This document shows, one piece after another, positions 1 through 6,594 of a stretch of 21,823 nt of DNA. Under the pieces are notes generated by a model. It saw nothing but the letters and a program-made list of their open reading frames with translations, did no database searches and was not told the DNA's origin. The stretch's first letter is position 1; every line of letters starts with the position of its first letter. The position numbers were made by a program, and so were the translations under genes. The DNA is from a virus: positions 1 to 21,823 of the IMG/VR virus record IMGVR_UViG_3300028490_000032; one strand, 5' to 3'.

Positions 1-107
1 AGAAGACAATACGCATTTACAAACTAAGGCACAAGCCAAAGAACGTGGTATGACTATTCGTGGTTATATTGCTTATATAGTAAAGAAAGACAAACAGTTA
101 TTAATGA
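1..107 (+). repeat. Element A, left copy (direct repeat flanking the methyltransferase cassette)
   Basis: These 107 bases are identical to 19795-19901. The match stops at position 108, three codons before the end of the small RHH gene that the repeat encodes. Beyond that the nucleotides differ although the last residues stay alike (M-K-G-K here, M-R-G-K in the other copy). The repeat marks the upstream border of two different methyltransferase-nuclease cassettes. The window begins inside it, so its true left extent here is unknown. Confidence 0.95.
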
Positions 108-118
108 AAGGTAAGTAA
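2..118 (+). CDS. Small ribbon-helix-helix-like protein, 5' end cut off by the window edge
   Basis: This is the 3' part of a 44-residue gene that is complete at 19778-19912. The reading frame is open from base 2 and ends with TAA at 116-118, whose last A starts the methyltransferase ATG (TAATG). The visible protein reads as a short strand (NTHLQTK), a helix (AQAKERG) and a second helix (TIRGYIAYIVKKDK), the pattern of Arc/CopG-type RHH DNA-binding proteins. A transcriptional regulator of the downstream cassette is an inference from fold pattern, size and position. The first six residues lie outside the window. It could instead be an antitoxin-like or other small protein, since no function is proven by sequence. 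Confidence 0.6.
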   Translation, partial: EDNTHLQTKAQAKERGMTIRGYIAYIVKKDKQLLMKGK

Positions 119-1242
119 TGGAAGTTATAGAGGTAGATGTTTTTGAATTGGAAGCTGAAATTATCCAACGTGAAACATTAATAAAGAAGTATGATGCAGG
201 GCTTATAGCTATGTGGATAGACCAAGGTAAGGCACTAATAAATTTACACCACAAGTTAAATGGTAGTTTCGCTGAACTGATAGAAGACCCTACAAATACA
301 GTTATGGTTGAGGTGTGTGGTGCTGAACGACTAGAAAAGCATTTAAACAAGGCTTTAGCCCGTGGTACTATTTACAGATACATGGCTTTTGCGTACAGCC
401 CTAAATTAAGAGAAACACCACTAGACCAACTTATAGGGTTTGACCAGCGTTCCCTTGAGAAGATGGTATTTTTAGAAGACAAAGCTTGGGATGAAGTGAT
501 AGAACTAGGTAGCTATAAGGACTTCTTACAACTCTCCAAAGAACGCGAGAAGATAGATGCTATTGAACACGCTAAAACACTAGACTTGAGATACGATATA
601 GTTAATGGAGATAGTACAGTTGAAACATTAAATGCACCTACTGGCATTAAGTGTGTAATCACAGACCCACCTTACGGAATGGCATTTGTATCTAATAGAA
701 GAGAAGCTAGTGCTAAAGATGTTGGAATAGCAAATGATGAAGACATCTACACAGCAATAAAAGTAACAACAGATGTTTTTAACAACCTATACAGAAAGAT
801 GCAAAAAAATAGTAGCCTTTTTTGCTTCATTGGTTGGCGTGAAGAGCCTATGTTTCGTGAACTCATTGAGAGTTGTGGCTTCACTATAAAAAACAGTATC
901 ATTTGGGTAAAGAACAATCATGGAACTGGTGACCTAAAAGGAACGTTTGCCCCTAAGCATGAACGTATAATTTTTGCAACTAAAGGAACAGTTGAACTTT
1001 CACATAGACATACAGATGTACTAGAAGGTAGTGATACACGAACAGACCACCCAACAGCAAAGCCAGTGGACTTAATAAAACTTCTGATAGAAGATACTAC
1101 CCTCGCAGGTGATTTGGTTGTAGACCCTTTTGCAGGACATGGTTCAACTCTCATAGCAGGGAAAGAACTAAGCCGTAATATTTGGGGATGCGAATTAGAC
1201 CCGTATAATTATGCTGAAATAAAAAGGCACTTAGATGCATAG
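118..1242 (+). CDS. Beta-class DNA adenine methyltransferase (cassette 1)
   Basis: This 374-residue protein should transfer a methyl group from S-adenosylmethionine to a base in DNA. The catalytic motif DPPYG (residues 183-187) comes before the cofactor motif DPFAGHGST (about 336-344), with HPTAKP (311-316) just before it. This order defines the beta class of amino-methyltransferases. DPPY favours N6-adenine but does not exclude N4-cytosine. The first 155 or so residues form a separate helical domain with a segment (WIDQGKALINLHHKL) resembling DUF3102-type N-terminal regions seen in phage proteins, and may set target or partner specificity. The start overlaps the RHH stop and the end overlaps the next gene by 8 bases, so translation is coupled. 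The methyltransferase at 19909-21228 shares only the catalytic domain type. Paired with a nuclease it may be a restriction-modification system or may protect phage DNA. Confidence 0.88.
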   Translation: MEVIEVDVFELEAEIIQRETLIKKYDAGLIAMWIDQGKALINLHHKLNGSFAELIEDPTNTVMVEVCGAERLEKHLNKALARGTIYRYMAFAYSPKLRETPLDQLIGFDQRSLEKMVFLEDKAWDEVIELGSYKDFLQLSKEREKIDAIEHAKTLDLRYDIVNGDSTVETLNAPTGIKCVITDPPYGMAFVSNRREASAKDVGIANDEDIYTAIKVTTDVFNNLYRKMQKNSSLFCFIGWREEPMFRELIESCGFTIKNSIIWVKNNHGTGDLKGTFAPKHERIIFATKGTVELSHRHTDVLEGSDTRTDHPTAKPVDLIKLLIEDTTLAGDLVVDPFAGHGSTLIAGKELSRNIWGCELDPYNYAEIKRHLDA

Positions 1243-1708
1243 GGTTGCAGAAAGAAAGCACTTGCCACAAATAGAAAGAATACTTAATTTAATTAACGCT
1301 AAAAAAAATATAGCCCCAATTACTTTAAAGGAAAGCACCGAGCATGAAGATACTAAGTTGTCATTTGATGCAATAACTTCTTTAGGTGAACAAGTGTCAA
1401 TAAGAATTAGAGATATGAAATACTTCCCTAATTTTAAAGATGTAACAATAAGAGCTAAGGCTAGTAAAGGAGGTAAGACTGAAGTAGATAAGCTAAGAGA
1501 TGGACTAGGGGATAAATACTTCTACTGTTGGGAGGATGCATTTGGTATAAGACAATTCATCTACTATGATATTAATAGGTTAAGACCTTTCTTAGATGAA
1601 GGTAACTGGAAAGATAATAGTGATACAACTAGCTTTAGAACCTATTCACTTAGTACGCTTAAAAGATGTAATAGTCTTATAGCATTAACCAAGTCAGTCC
1701 AGACATAG
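1235..1708 (+). CDS. Putative PD-(D/E)XK-type nuclease, cassette 1 partner of the methyltransferase
   Basis: I do not recognise this 157-residue protein with certainty. Its central part, with acidic residues in TEHEDTKLSFDAI (about 35-47), a basic strand VSIRIRDMKY (54-63), VTIRAK (70-75), then TEVDKLRDGLGDKYFYCW (82-99), resembles phage proteins of the PD-(D/E)XK phosphodiesterase superfamily. Candidate metal ligands are D39, D45 and E83 with K86. The start has an AAAAAGG ribosome site 7 bases upstream and overlaps the methyltransferase end by 8 bases. The last two codons (ACA TAG) lie in repeat element B. The position matches that of the clearer PD-(D/E)XK protein at 21225-21713, although the two proteins show no obvious sequence similarity. 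A restriction endonuclease role is an inference from this pairing. Confidence 0.5.
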   Translation: MHRVAERKHLPQIERILNLINAKKNIAPITLKESTEHEDTKLSFDAITSLGEQVSIRIRDMKYFPNFKDVTIRAKASKGGKTEVDKLRDGLGDKYFYCWEDAFGIRQFIYYDINRLRPFLDEGNWKDNSDTTSFRTYSLSTLKRCNSLIALTKSVQT

Positions 1709-1812
1709 CGTTGCTCTTATTCTTCCGAAGGGATGCTAGAAGCATATCCAAACTAGGAATAACTGTCAAGGGTTTTTAACAATTGATTAAAAGTTATACA
1801 ACGCTGTATAAA
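1701..1812 (+). repeat. Element B, left copy (112-bp repeat closing the cassette)
   Basis: These 112 bases match 21712-21823 with three mismatches, all around 1778-1787. The element is non-coding apart from the last codons of the nuclease gene. It contains an odd palindrome CTTCCGAAG (1722-1730), a bulged hairpin (GGATGCT, loop AGA, AGCATATCC, 1731-1749), an AT-rich inverted repeat (TTTTAA...TTAAAA, about 1775-1791) and an 18-bp operator-like palindrome at 1794-1811. Its 5' AGCGTTG (1707-1713) is complementary to CAACGCT (1799-1805) near the 3' end. It probably combines a transcription end with the control region of the next operon, and it marks the downstream exchange border of the cassette. 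Confidence 0.9.
1794..1811. promoter_or_regulatory. Operator-like palindrome
   Basis: TTATACA-ACGC-TGTATAA is a perfect 7-bp inverted repeat around a 4-base spacer, about 11 bases upstream of a TATAAT -10 box. Size and position fit a dimeric repressor site. The RHH proteins encoded nearby are candidate binders, which is inference. The same palindrome occurs at 21805-21822. Confidence 0.55.
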
Positions 1813-1822
1813 AATTAAGCAG

Positions 1823-1828
1823 TATAAT
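1823..1828 (+). promoter_or_regulatory. Probable -10 box of the promoter for the SSB-like/zinc-finger operon
   Basis: The sequence is a perfect TATAAT 14 bases before the ATG at 1843. No good -35 hexamer is visible at the usual distance, and the operator-like palindrome occupies that place. AAAGGA (1830-1835) supplies the ribosome site for the first gene. Confidence 0.5.
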
Positions 1829-1842
1829 ATTAAAGGATATAA

Positions 1843-2025
1843 ATGAATAAGCCACTAAAAGTAAGAGCTGGTCATAACAAAGATATGTACTTCGCAGTAC
1901 GTGAACATAAAGCAAAGAAGTATAATAGAAACTTTACTTCTTTAGCTAGAACAGAGATTATACGCATCTTCTATAAATTAGATAATGCTATGAATTACGT
2001 TTTACAACAAAATAAAGGAAAATAG
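1843..2025 (+). CDS. Small basic protein, possibly ribbon-helix-helix
   Basis: This 60-residue lysine- and arginine-rich protein is the first gene after element B. Its middle reads as a strand (MYFAVREHKAKKY), a loop, and then a helix (FTSLARTEIIRIFYKLDNA), compatible with the RHH DNA-binding fold (strand-helix-helix, 45-60 residues). There is no other recognisable motif. It has a good ribosome site (AAAGGA, 7 bases upstream), a TATAAT box before it, and ends 1 base before the SSB-like gene, so the three genes to 2577 form one operon. A DNA-binding regulator is the likeliest reading. It is unrelated in sequence to the 44-residue RHH-like protein. Confidence 0.45.
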   Translation: MNKPLKVRAGHNKDMYFAVREHKAKKYNRNFTSLARTEIIRIFYKLDNAMNYVLQQNKGK

Positions 2026-2026
2026 A

Positions 2027-2317
2027 ATGACATTTAAGAACTTAGTACATACAACAACGTATGAGAAAAATGGCGAACAAAAGAAAAAGTATACAAACGT
2101 AGGAACTCTCTTCATTTATGATGATGGCAATATGGGTATCAAGCTAGACTCAATCCCTGTAAACTTTGATGGTAAGTTAGCTGTGTATGATAGAGATGAT
2201 AAACAGCAACGTCCAAGTCAGCAGACTTCACAGTATGCACAACAACCAGCACCTATTGGACAGCCACCAGCTCCAGCTCCAGTACTTGATCCAGCTTTGG
2301 ATAATCTCCCGTTCTAA
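2027..2317 (+). CDS. SSB-like single-stranded DNA-binding protein
   Basis: The 96-residue protein has two parts. Residues 1-58 are strand-rich (NLVHTTTYEKNGEQKKKY, NVGTLFIYDDGNMGIKLDSIPV, KLAVYDRD), as in small phage and plasmid proteins of compact beta fold. Residues 59-90 are a flexible Gln/Pro/Ala linker, and the protein ends in the acidic tip DPALDNLPF. That architecture (folded beta domain, disordered linker, acidic tail ending in Pro-Phe) is the hallmark of bacterial and phage SSB proteins, whose tip recruits partner proteins. The fold domain is shorter than a classical OB-fold SSB, so the family is not assigned with certainty. The stop and the next start overlap (TAATG). It would coat single strands for the ERF annealing protein and the resolvase. 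Confidence 0.6.
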   Translation: MTFKNLVHTTTYEKNGEQKKKYTNVGTLFIYDDGNMGIKLDSIPVNFDGKLAVYDRDDKQQRPSQQTSQYAQQPAPIGQPPAPAPVLDPALDNLPF

Positions 2318-2577
2318 TGAATAAGATTAAATACCGTCGCTGTAGTGTGTGTAACGAGAATAAACCTTTAGATGAAGATCACTATAAGCGTAATAAGAGA
2401 GCTGGCAAGAATACTAAGATAATGTATTTCACAAAGAGCTGTAGTATCTGTTTAAATAGACTTGCAGCACATAGAGCTAGAGAAGCTTATGCTATCAAGA
2501 CAACCGATGCTAAGATACACTTGCCTAAGCACTTGCTAGAGCGTGGGAAGATACATTACGAAGGACATACGTTTTAA
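2317..2577 (+). CDS. Small zinc-finger protein resembling the N-terminus of phage HNH endonucleases
   Basis: The 86-residue basic protein begins with CSVCNENKPLDEDHYKRN (C9, C12) and continues to CSICLNR (about C42, C45). These are two CxxC knuckles about 30 residues apart that would bind one zinc ion. The pattern C-x2-C-x3-KPL-...-C-x2-C is the usual front end of phage HNH endonucleases and some recombination-associated proteins. The HNH catalytic part is absent: after the second CxxC only a basic helical tail follows. It may be a free zinc-binding DNA protein or the remnant of an HNH gene. It overlaps the SSB-like stop by one base and closes the small operon. Confidence 0.5.
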   Translation: MNKIKYRRCSVCNENKPLDEDHYKRNKRAGKNTKIMYFTKSCSICLNRLAAHRAREAYAIKTTDAKIHLPKHLLERGKIHYEGHTF

Positions 2578-2578
2578 C

Positions 2579-2840
2579 TTTGGGAGTAAACCCAACTAAA
2601 AATCTCTCGAAAATCTCTCAGCATAACAGTTGAGTATCATTATATTGACTGATAGACTCGCATAGGATTGCACTCCTGAGTCTATTGGTGAGTGTTTGTC
2701 ACCTTGACACTAACTGGACGGGAGTTTGGCTATTGAGTTAGTAACACCGTAAAACAAAACAGCTTTAGAGGCTGGACAAATGCGTATTTAAACGCGAGAT
2801 AATTAGAGCCCTTGGGTGCAGTAGGTGGAAGCCCTACCAT
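2579..2840 (+). other. Gene-free stretch with many hairpins; candidate structured RNA
   Basis: Between the zinc-finger gene and the RusA gene lie about 270 bases without a convincing reading frame. Visible stems: TTGGG/CCCAA (2580-2595); a long stem at 2648-2689 (12 pairs with two G-U), enclosing AGGA/TCCT (2664-2677); GGTGA/TCACC (2687-2703), which competes with the foot of the previous stem; ACTAACT/AGTTAGT (2709-2742); GCGT/ACGC (2782-2795); GTAGG/CCTAC (2821-2837), just before the RusA ribosome site AGGAGA. AATCTCTC also occurs twice (2601-2608 and 2612-2619). I cannot match this to a known RNA family. It could be an untranslated leader, a small RNA or a packaging or replication site. Confidence 0.45.
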
Positions 2841-2851
2841 AGGAGATAGAA

Positions 2852-3214
2852 ATGATACAATTAAAATTAAAACTAAAAGGTATGCCAAGTCCAAGACCAA
2901 GAGTTACACGTCATGGAACTTATATGCCACAAGAATATTTAGAATATAAGAAATATCTACAAACGTATTTTAGCGTGTTTAAACCCTTCTCAATAGTACC
3001 ACTTAGGTTAGAGTTACTTTTCGTGTTTAAGACACCAAAGAGTAGTCGCAATAAGTACCCAATGTAACGAGGTGATGTTGATAACTATGCCAAGAGTGTA
3101 ATGGATGCTATGGAAGGTATATTATTTGAGAATGATACTCAGATTACAGAACTTAAAAGTAAGAAGATGTACGGTGATGATGATTTGATATTTATTACTT
3201 TGAAGGAAGTATGA
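2852..3214 (+). pseudogene. rusA: RusA-type Holliday junction resolvase interrupted by an in-frame stop
   Basis: Read through one TAA (3065-3067), this frame gives about 120 residues, the usual RusA length. The N-terminal half (KLKGMPSPRPRVTRHGTYMP..YLEYKKYL) and the second half (RGDVDNYAKSVMDAMEGILFENDTQI) match the family's order. The second half carries the catalytic Asp-x-Asp-Asn and Lys of the motif DxDNxxK. The stop sits just before that motif (KYPM-stop-RGDVDN), where a Lys or Gln codon is usual, so a single base change (AAA or CAA to TAA) would explain it. The 71-residue product that ends there lacks all catalytic residues, and no start codon is available for the second half alone. 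RusA resolves four-way junctions after recombination. Broken gene, sequencing error or readthrough cannot be told apart here. Confidence 0.75.
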
Positions 3215-3220
3215 TATAAT
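3212..3220 (+). promoter_or_regulatory. Extended -10 promoter for the lipoprotein/terminase operon
   Basis: TGA-TATAAT is an extended -10 element (TGn then a perfect TATAAT) lying over the stop codon of the broken resolvase and 23 bases before the ATG at 3244. GAAGGT upstream of that ATG is its ribosome site. No clear -35 is seen, which extended -10 promoters tolerate. It is the best candidate for starting the packaging and head genes. Confidence 0.55.
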
Positions 3221-3243
3221 ATGTAAAAATATGAAGGTATTAA

Positions 3244-3531
3244 ATGAAGATAGGACTATTAATATTAGCATTTCTATTCGTTGGGTGTGAAGAGAATAGC
3301 ACTACAATCACGAATGTTAATCAGGGTGATGGTGGTACATACATCAACAACAATGATGGGACGGTGACTTATACTTACACACAGTCGGAAGGCGATGCAT
3401 CTGACGGCACTACGGGTGAGTATGATCAGAGTGACGATGAAGTCGAATGCAAGAGTAAAGGTTACTTCTACTGCCCAATTACTAACACTTGTAATAACAC
3501 AGCCTTAAACGGTGGAAGCTGTACTAGATAA
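3244..3531 (+). CDS. Small lipoprotein
   Basis: The 95-residue product starts MKIGLLILAFLFVGC. This is a short basic tip, a hydrophobic stretch and a lipobox with Cys15, so it should be exported, lipid-modified and anchored in the envelope. After the cysteine comes a low-complexity Asn/Thr/Gly/Asp-rich region, then a C-terminal part with five cysteines (ECKSKGYFYCPITNTC..GSC) that could form disulfides in the periplasm or outside. No family is recognised. It is the first gene after a good promoter and overlaps the terminase small subunit start (TAATG). Phage lipoproteins often block re-infection by masking receptors, and a role in lysis is also conceivable. Neither is shown here. Confidence 0.7.
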   Translation: MKIGLLILAFLFVGCEENSTTITNVNQGDGGTYINNNDGTVTYTYTQSEGDASDGTTGEYDQSDDEVECKSKGYFYCPITNTCNNTALNGGSCTR

Positions 3532-3932
3532 TGGCACGCCCTAAACTGTACGATACAGAAGAAGAGTTTGAAGAAGTACTGAACGCTTATATCTCTGATT
3601 GTGAAGATAATACTAGAGAGATATATACTAAAGAAGGTGGGGTTGTAACTATTTCAGCACCTATACCACTCTCTATTGAAGGGCTATGTCATGCCTTACA
3701 GATGACTAGACAATCCCTATTAAACTATACAAAAGATGATAAGTTTTTTGACATAATAAAAAACGTGAAGCGTAGAATACTGCGTAATCAAGTAGAGATG
3801 GGACTTATGGGGATAACTGATAAGACTATGACAATCTTCTTACTAAAGAATAATCACGCTTATACAGATAAGACAGAAGTAGAACAAACTGTAATAACTC
3901 CAAAGGCACCAGTCATTGAAGTTGAACAGTAA
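3531..3932 (+). CDS. terS: Terminase small subunit
   Basis: The 133-residue protein begins ARPKLYDTEEEFEEVLNAYI and contains the helix-turn-helix-like stretch PLSIEGLCHALQMTRQSLLNYTKDDKFFDIIKN (about 47-80). This is the 'specific steps: regional genes, then HTH, then short helices' pattern of phage DNA-packaging small subunits. A central helical oligomerisation part (RRILRNQVEMGLMG) and the segment MTIFLLKNNHAYTDKTEVEQ near the end are also typical of the family. It recognises the packaging site on phage DNA and stimulates the large subunit. It directly precedes and overlaps the large-subunit gene by 17 bases, which supports the call. The start overlaps the lipoprotein stop (TAATG). Confidence 0.85.
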   Translation: MARPKLYDTEEEFEEVLNAYISDCEDNTREIYTKEGGVVTISAPIPLSIEGLCHALQMTRQSLLNYTKDDKFFDIIKNVKRRILRNQVEMGLMGITDKTMTIFLLKNNHAYTDKTEVEQTVITPKAPVIEVEQ

Positions 3933-5142
3933 GCAAGGTGAGTTCCTACTTTCCAAGGCTAAGAATACTGGCTTCGTAGCTGGGTTTGGTAGTGGCAAAT
4001 CATACGTTGCTACTCTCAAATGCATACAAAAGAAGCTAGAGAATCCCACACTAACAGTTGCTTACTATCTCCCTAACTATGGCTTAATACGCGATATTGC
4101 ATGGGATAAGTTCCCTATGTTACTACATGAAATGGGCTACACTTTCAGAATAAATAAATCAGACAAAGAGATTATCATCGATGGTGCTGGTAAGATTATC
4201 TTTAGAAGTATGGATAATCCCGATACTATTATTGGATATGAAACATTCTATAGCTTGATAGATGAGTGTGACATTCTACCAATGGATAAAATGGAGAACG
4301 CATATAACAAGATACTAGCTAGGAATAGACAGAAGCACCCAACTGGTGAGCCTAACAGATTAGATATCGTTGGTACTCCAGAAGGCTTCAAGTTCTTCTA
4401 TAAGCGTTATGTGAAAGAGTTCAATAAAGGCACTGACTTACTTGTGAGAGCATCTACATACAGCAATAAGCATCTACCTATTGACTACATTGATACACTC
4501 AAACAACAGTACCCATCTAACTTGATTGAAGCATACTTGAATGGACACTTCGTCAACCTAACAAGTGGTAACATCTATAGCTATTATGATAGAGCTAGGC
4601 ATCATAGTGGTAGGAAGATTAGAGATACTGACGTGCTACACATAGGTCAAGACTTCAACACAGGTGGTTGTGTGTCTATTGTATTCGTGATAGATGATGA
4701 TATACCTATTGCAGTTGATGAGGTAGTGAGTAAAGATACATTTACGGTGGTTACTAACTTACAAGCTAGATACCCTGAGCATACGATAGTTATCTATCCT
4801 GACGCTAGTGGTGCAAGTAACAAGACTTCAGCTCAACGTACAGACTTACAGATACTCAAAGATGGTGGCTATGTGATACGTGCTAAGGCTAAGAACCCAG
4901 CAGTGATGGATAGGATTAACTCAGCTAACTCTCTCTTTGACCATAACACCATAAAAGTGAATGAAGATAGCTGTCCTAGATTAGCTGAAGCACTTGAACA
5001 GCATTCATGGGACGAAAAGGGTGAGCCTGAGAAGTTTAACGGTGGTGGTACAGTTGATGACTTCACCGATGCAATGGGTTACTTCTTATTCTATAAGTTT
5101 GGTATAATTAGAGCAAGAACAATAATAAAGGCAGGAACATGA
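3916..5142 (+). CDS. terL: Terminase large subunit (packaging ATPase/nuclease)
   Basis: The 408-residue motor protein translocates phage DNA into the prohead and cuts it. Visible motifs: Walker A GFGSGKS (23-29), Walker B LIDECD with the catalytic Glu117 (114-119), the coupling motif GTPEG (153-157), then a C-terminal RNase H-like nuclease with Asp246 in IGQDF, Asp296 in YPDASG, and an acidic stretch DDFTDAMGYF near the end. No ATG is suitable. The likely start is TTG at 3916, inside the small-subunit gene, with AAAGG about 10 bases upstream. A second TTG at 3922 is also possible. The gene ends in an ATGA overlap with the portal gene. At 408 residues it is a compact but complete member. Confidence 0.93.
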   Translation: MKLNSKQGEFLLSKAKNTGFVAGFGSGKSYVATLKCIQKKLENPTLTVAYYLPNYGLIRDIAWDKFPMLLHEMGYTFRINKSDKEIIIDGAGKIIFRSMDNPDTIIGYETFYSLIDECDILPMDKMENAYNKILARNRQKHPTGEPNRLDIVGTPEGFKFFYKRYVKEFNKGTDLLVRASTYSNKHLPIDYIDTLKQQYPSNLIEAYLNGHFVNLTSGNIYSYYDRARHHSGRKIRDTDVLHIGQDFNTGGCVSIVFVIDDDIPIAVDEVVSKDTFTVVTNLQARYPEHTIVIYPDASGASNKTSAQRTDLQILKDGGYVIRAKAKNPAVMDRINSANSLFDHNTIKVNEDSCPRLAEALEQHSWDEKGEPEKFNGGGTVDDFTDAMGYFLFYKFGIIRARTIIKAGT

Positions 5143-6431
5143 CCAACGACAATGTAAAGTTTTTACACCCAATCTATGTAGCACAGCAGAAACGTGTTAC
5201 CTTATGTAACGCTATGTATGATGGCTATGATACAGCTAAGAAGTACTTACTGCAATCTACTAATGAGAATGAACAAGACTATGCTATACGTGTAGACTTA
5301 GCAACATATAACAACGTCATGGAGCGTATCATAACTGCTCAAGTTGGTATGGTGTATCGTAAAGAACTCATTTATGAAGATGTGCCTGAGAAGTATCTAG
5401 AATGGTTCACAGACATTAAGTTTGAGCAACACTTACAAGATGCAACTACACGTGCAGATGTAGATGGTAAAGGCTTGATAATGCTAGATATGCCTATTGC
5501 AGGTGGTGAACCTTACTTAGTACAGATTAAGCGTGAGAGTCTAATCAACTGGCGTTACAGTGATGGCAAGTTTACTATGGCTGTGATAGCTGAACAGTAC
5601 GCAGAGGAAGATGGCTTTAAGATTGAGTATAAGACTCAGTACAGACACTTAAAAGAAGACGGGAACATAAACATATGGAGAGAGGTAGAAGGTCAAGGCA
5701 TGACTATCGTTGAGAGTATCACTACTAGCTATGACTTCTTACCATTGTATCTAGCTGACTTAGGGACGCTTCCTCCTATGTATAACATCGCTGTAATGAC
5801 TAAGAACTTATTTAATTGTTCTGCTATGACTGCTAATGCTATACGCAAAGCTACTGATCCATCTCTCTTAACTGTAGGCTTAGGCTTAGATGAGAACAAC
5901 GAACTAAAGCTAGGTGTGAATAGTACTATCAATACCGACAATGAGAACGCTAGAGTTGAGTGGATAGAGTTAGATGGTGCATCGATACCAATAGCTAAGC
6001 TAGACTTAAAAGACCAGGAAACTACAATAGGTGAACGTGCATTGAATATGCAAGCACAGACACAAGATAAGAGTAATAAGACAGCAACACAAGTTAACAA
6101 AGAGAATAGTGAGTCTAATGCTAGACTCTCTGACATCTCTTCAGTAATGGAGTATATGGCTAACGATATCTACCAGGGCTTGATGCGTATGAAGTATAAC
6201 CAAGATGCTATTGGTAAGATCTGTTATGCACGTGACTTCAAAGATGAGGGTGTAGCGAATAACCTTATGCCTTCAATCAATCAAGCGTGGGTTAGTGGGC
6301 TTATCTCACATGAAACAGCACTTACAACACTTGTAGAGAAGGAACAGTTAGTCATAGATGATATAGAAGCCGAGATTAAACTAGCAGGAGAGGAGTTCAC
6401 CGTTGAAGAAGTACAAACTAAAACTAACTAA
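5139..6431 (+). CDS. Portal protein (DUF4055 type)
   Basis: The 430-residue protein forms the dodecameric ring through which DNA enters and leaves the head. Supporting features are its position right after the large terminase gene, its length, an N-terminal start with HPIYVAQQKRVTLCNAMYDG, and the C-terminal helical stretch GERALNMQAQTQDKSNKTATQV followed by a Glu/Asn/Ser-rich helix. That last stretch is the signature region of DUF4055 portal-like proteins. The start ATG overlaps the terminase stop (ATGA). The C-terminal 29 bases overlap the next small gene. I am sure of the portal role and less sure of the exact family. Confidence 0.85.
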   Translation: MTNDNVKFLHPIYVAQQKRVTLCNAMYDGYDTAKKYLLQSTNENEQDYAIRVDLATYNNVMERIITAQVGMVYRKELIYEDVPEKYLEWFTDIKFEQHLQDATTRADVDGKGLIMLDMPIAGGEPYLVQIKRESLINWRYSDGKFTMAVIAEQYAEEDGFKIEYKTQYRHLKEDGNINIWREVEGQGMTIVESITTSYDFLPLYLADLGTLPPMYNIAVMTKNLFNCSAMTANAIRKATDPSLLTVGLGLDENNELKLGVNSTINTDNENARVEWIELDGASIPIAKLDLKDQETTIGERALNMQAQTQDKSNKTATQVNKENSESNARLSDISSVMEYMANDIYQGLMRMKYNQDAIGKICYARDFKDEGVANNLMPSINQAWVSGLISHETALTTLVEKEQLVIDDIEAEIKLAGEEFTVEEVQTKTN

Positions 6432-6594
6432 ATCCCAAATAATTGATATATTAGAAGCTCTACTTAATGAAAGTGCCAAGGCTCATAGTGATATGCTAAT
6501 GTATAAAGGTATGAAAAAAGAGGAGTATTTTAAGCAAGACTTTGAAGATTATGAAAAGCTAATAAGGCTATTTAATGAAAAAATATCAGAGTGA
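6403..6594 (+). CDS. Small helical protein of unknown function in the head operon
   Basis: This 63-residue, lysine- and glutamate-rich protein (KLKLTKSQIIDILEALLNESAKAHSDMLMYKGMKKEEYF...) is predicted by composition to be almost all helix. No family is recognised. The start is a TTG with a strong ribosome site (AGGAGAGGAG, ending about 8 bases upstream). It overlaps the portal gene by 29 bases and the next head gene by 20 bases, so all three are translated together. The reading frame and the ribosome site make it a real gene. A chaperone or adaptor for portal or head assembly is only a guess from position. Confidence 0.6.
   Translation: MKKYKLKLTKSQIIDILEALLNESAKAHSDMLMYKGMKKEEYFKQDFEDYEKLIRLFNEKISE

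Noticed and set aside
2579-2840. A tRNA or group I intron in the hairpin-rich stretch
   Set aside because: No T-arm consensus, no anticodon-like cloverleaf and no conserved group I core or interrupted coding frame were found by eye.
2852-3214. Reassigned stop codon explaining the internal TAA in the resolvase gene
   Set aside because: Other genes in the window end with TAA, TAG or TGA at expected lengths, so TAA is not generally read as an amino acid.
5729-6136. 135-residue reading frame on the minus strand inside the portal gene
   Set aside because: It lies wholly within a well-supported gene, has no ribosome site or family features, and its hydrophobic, Ser/Leu-rich composition mirrors the complementary strand.
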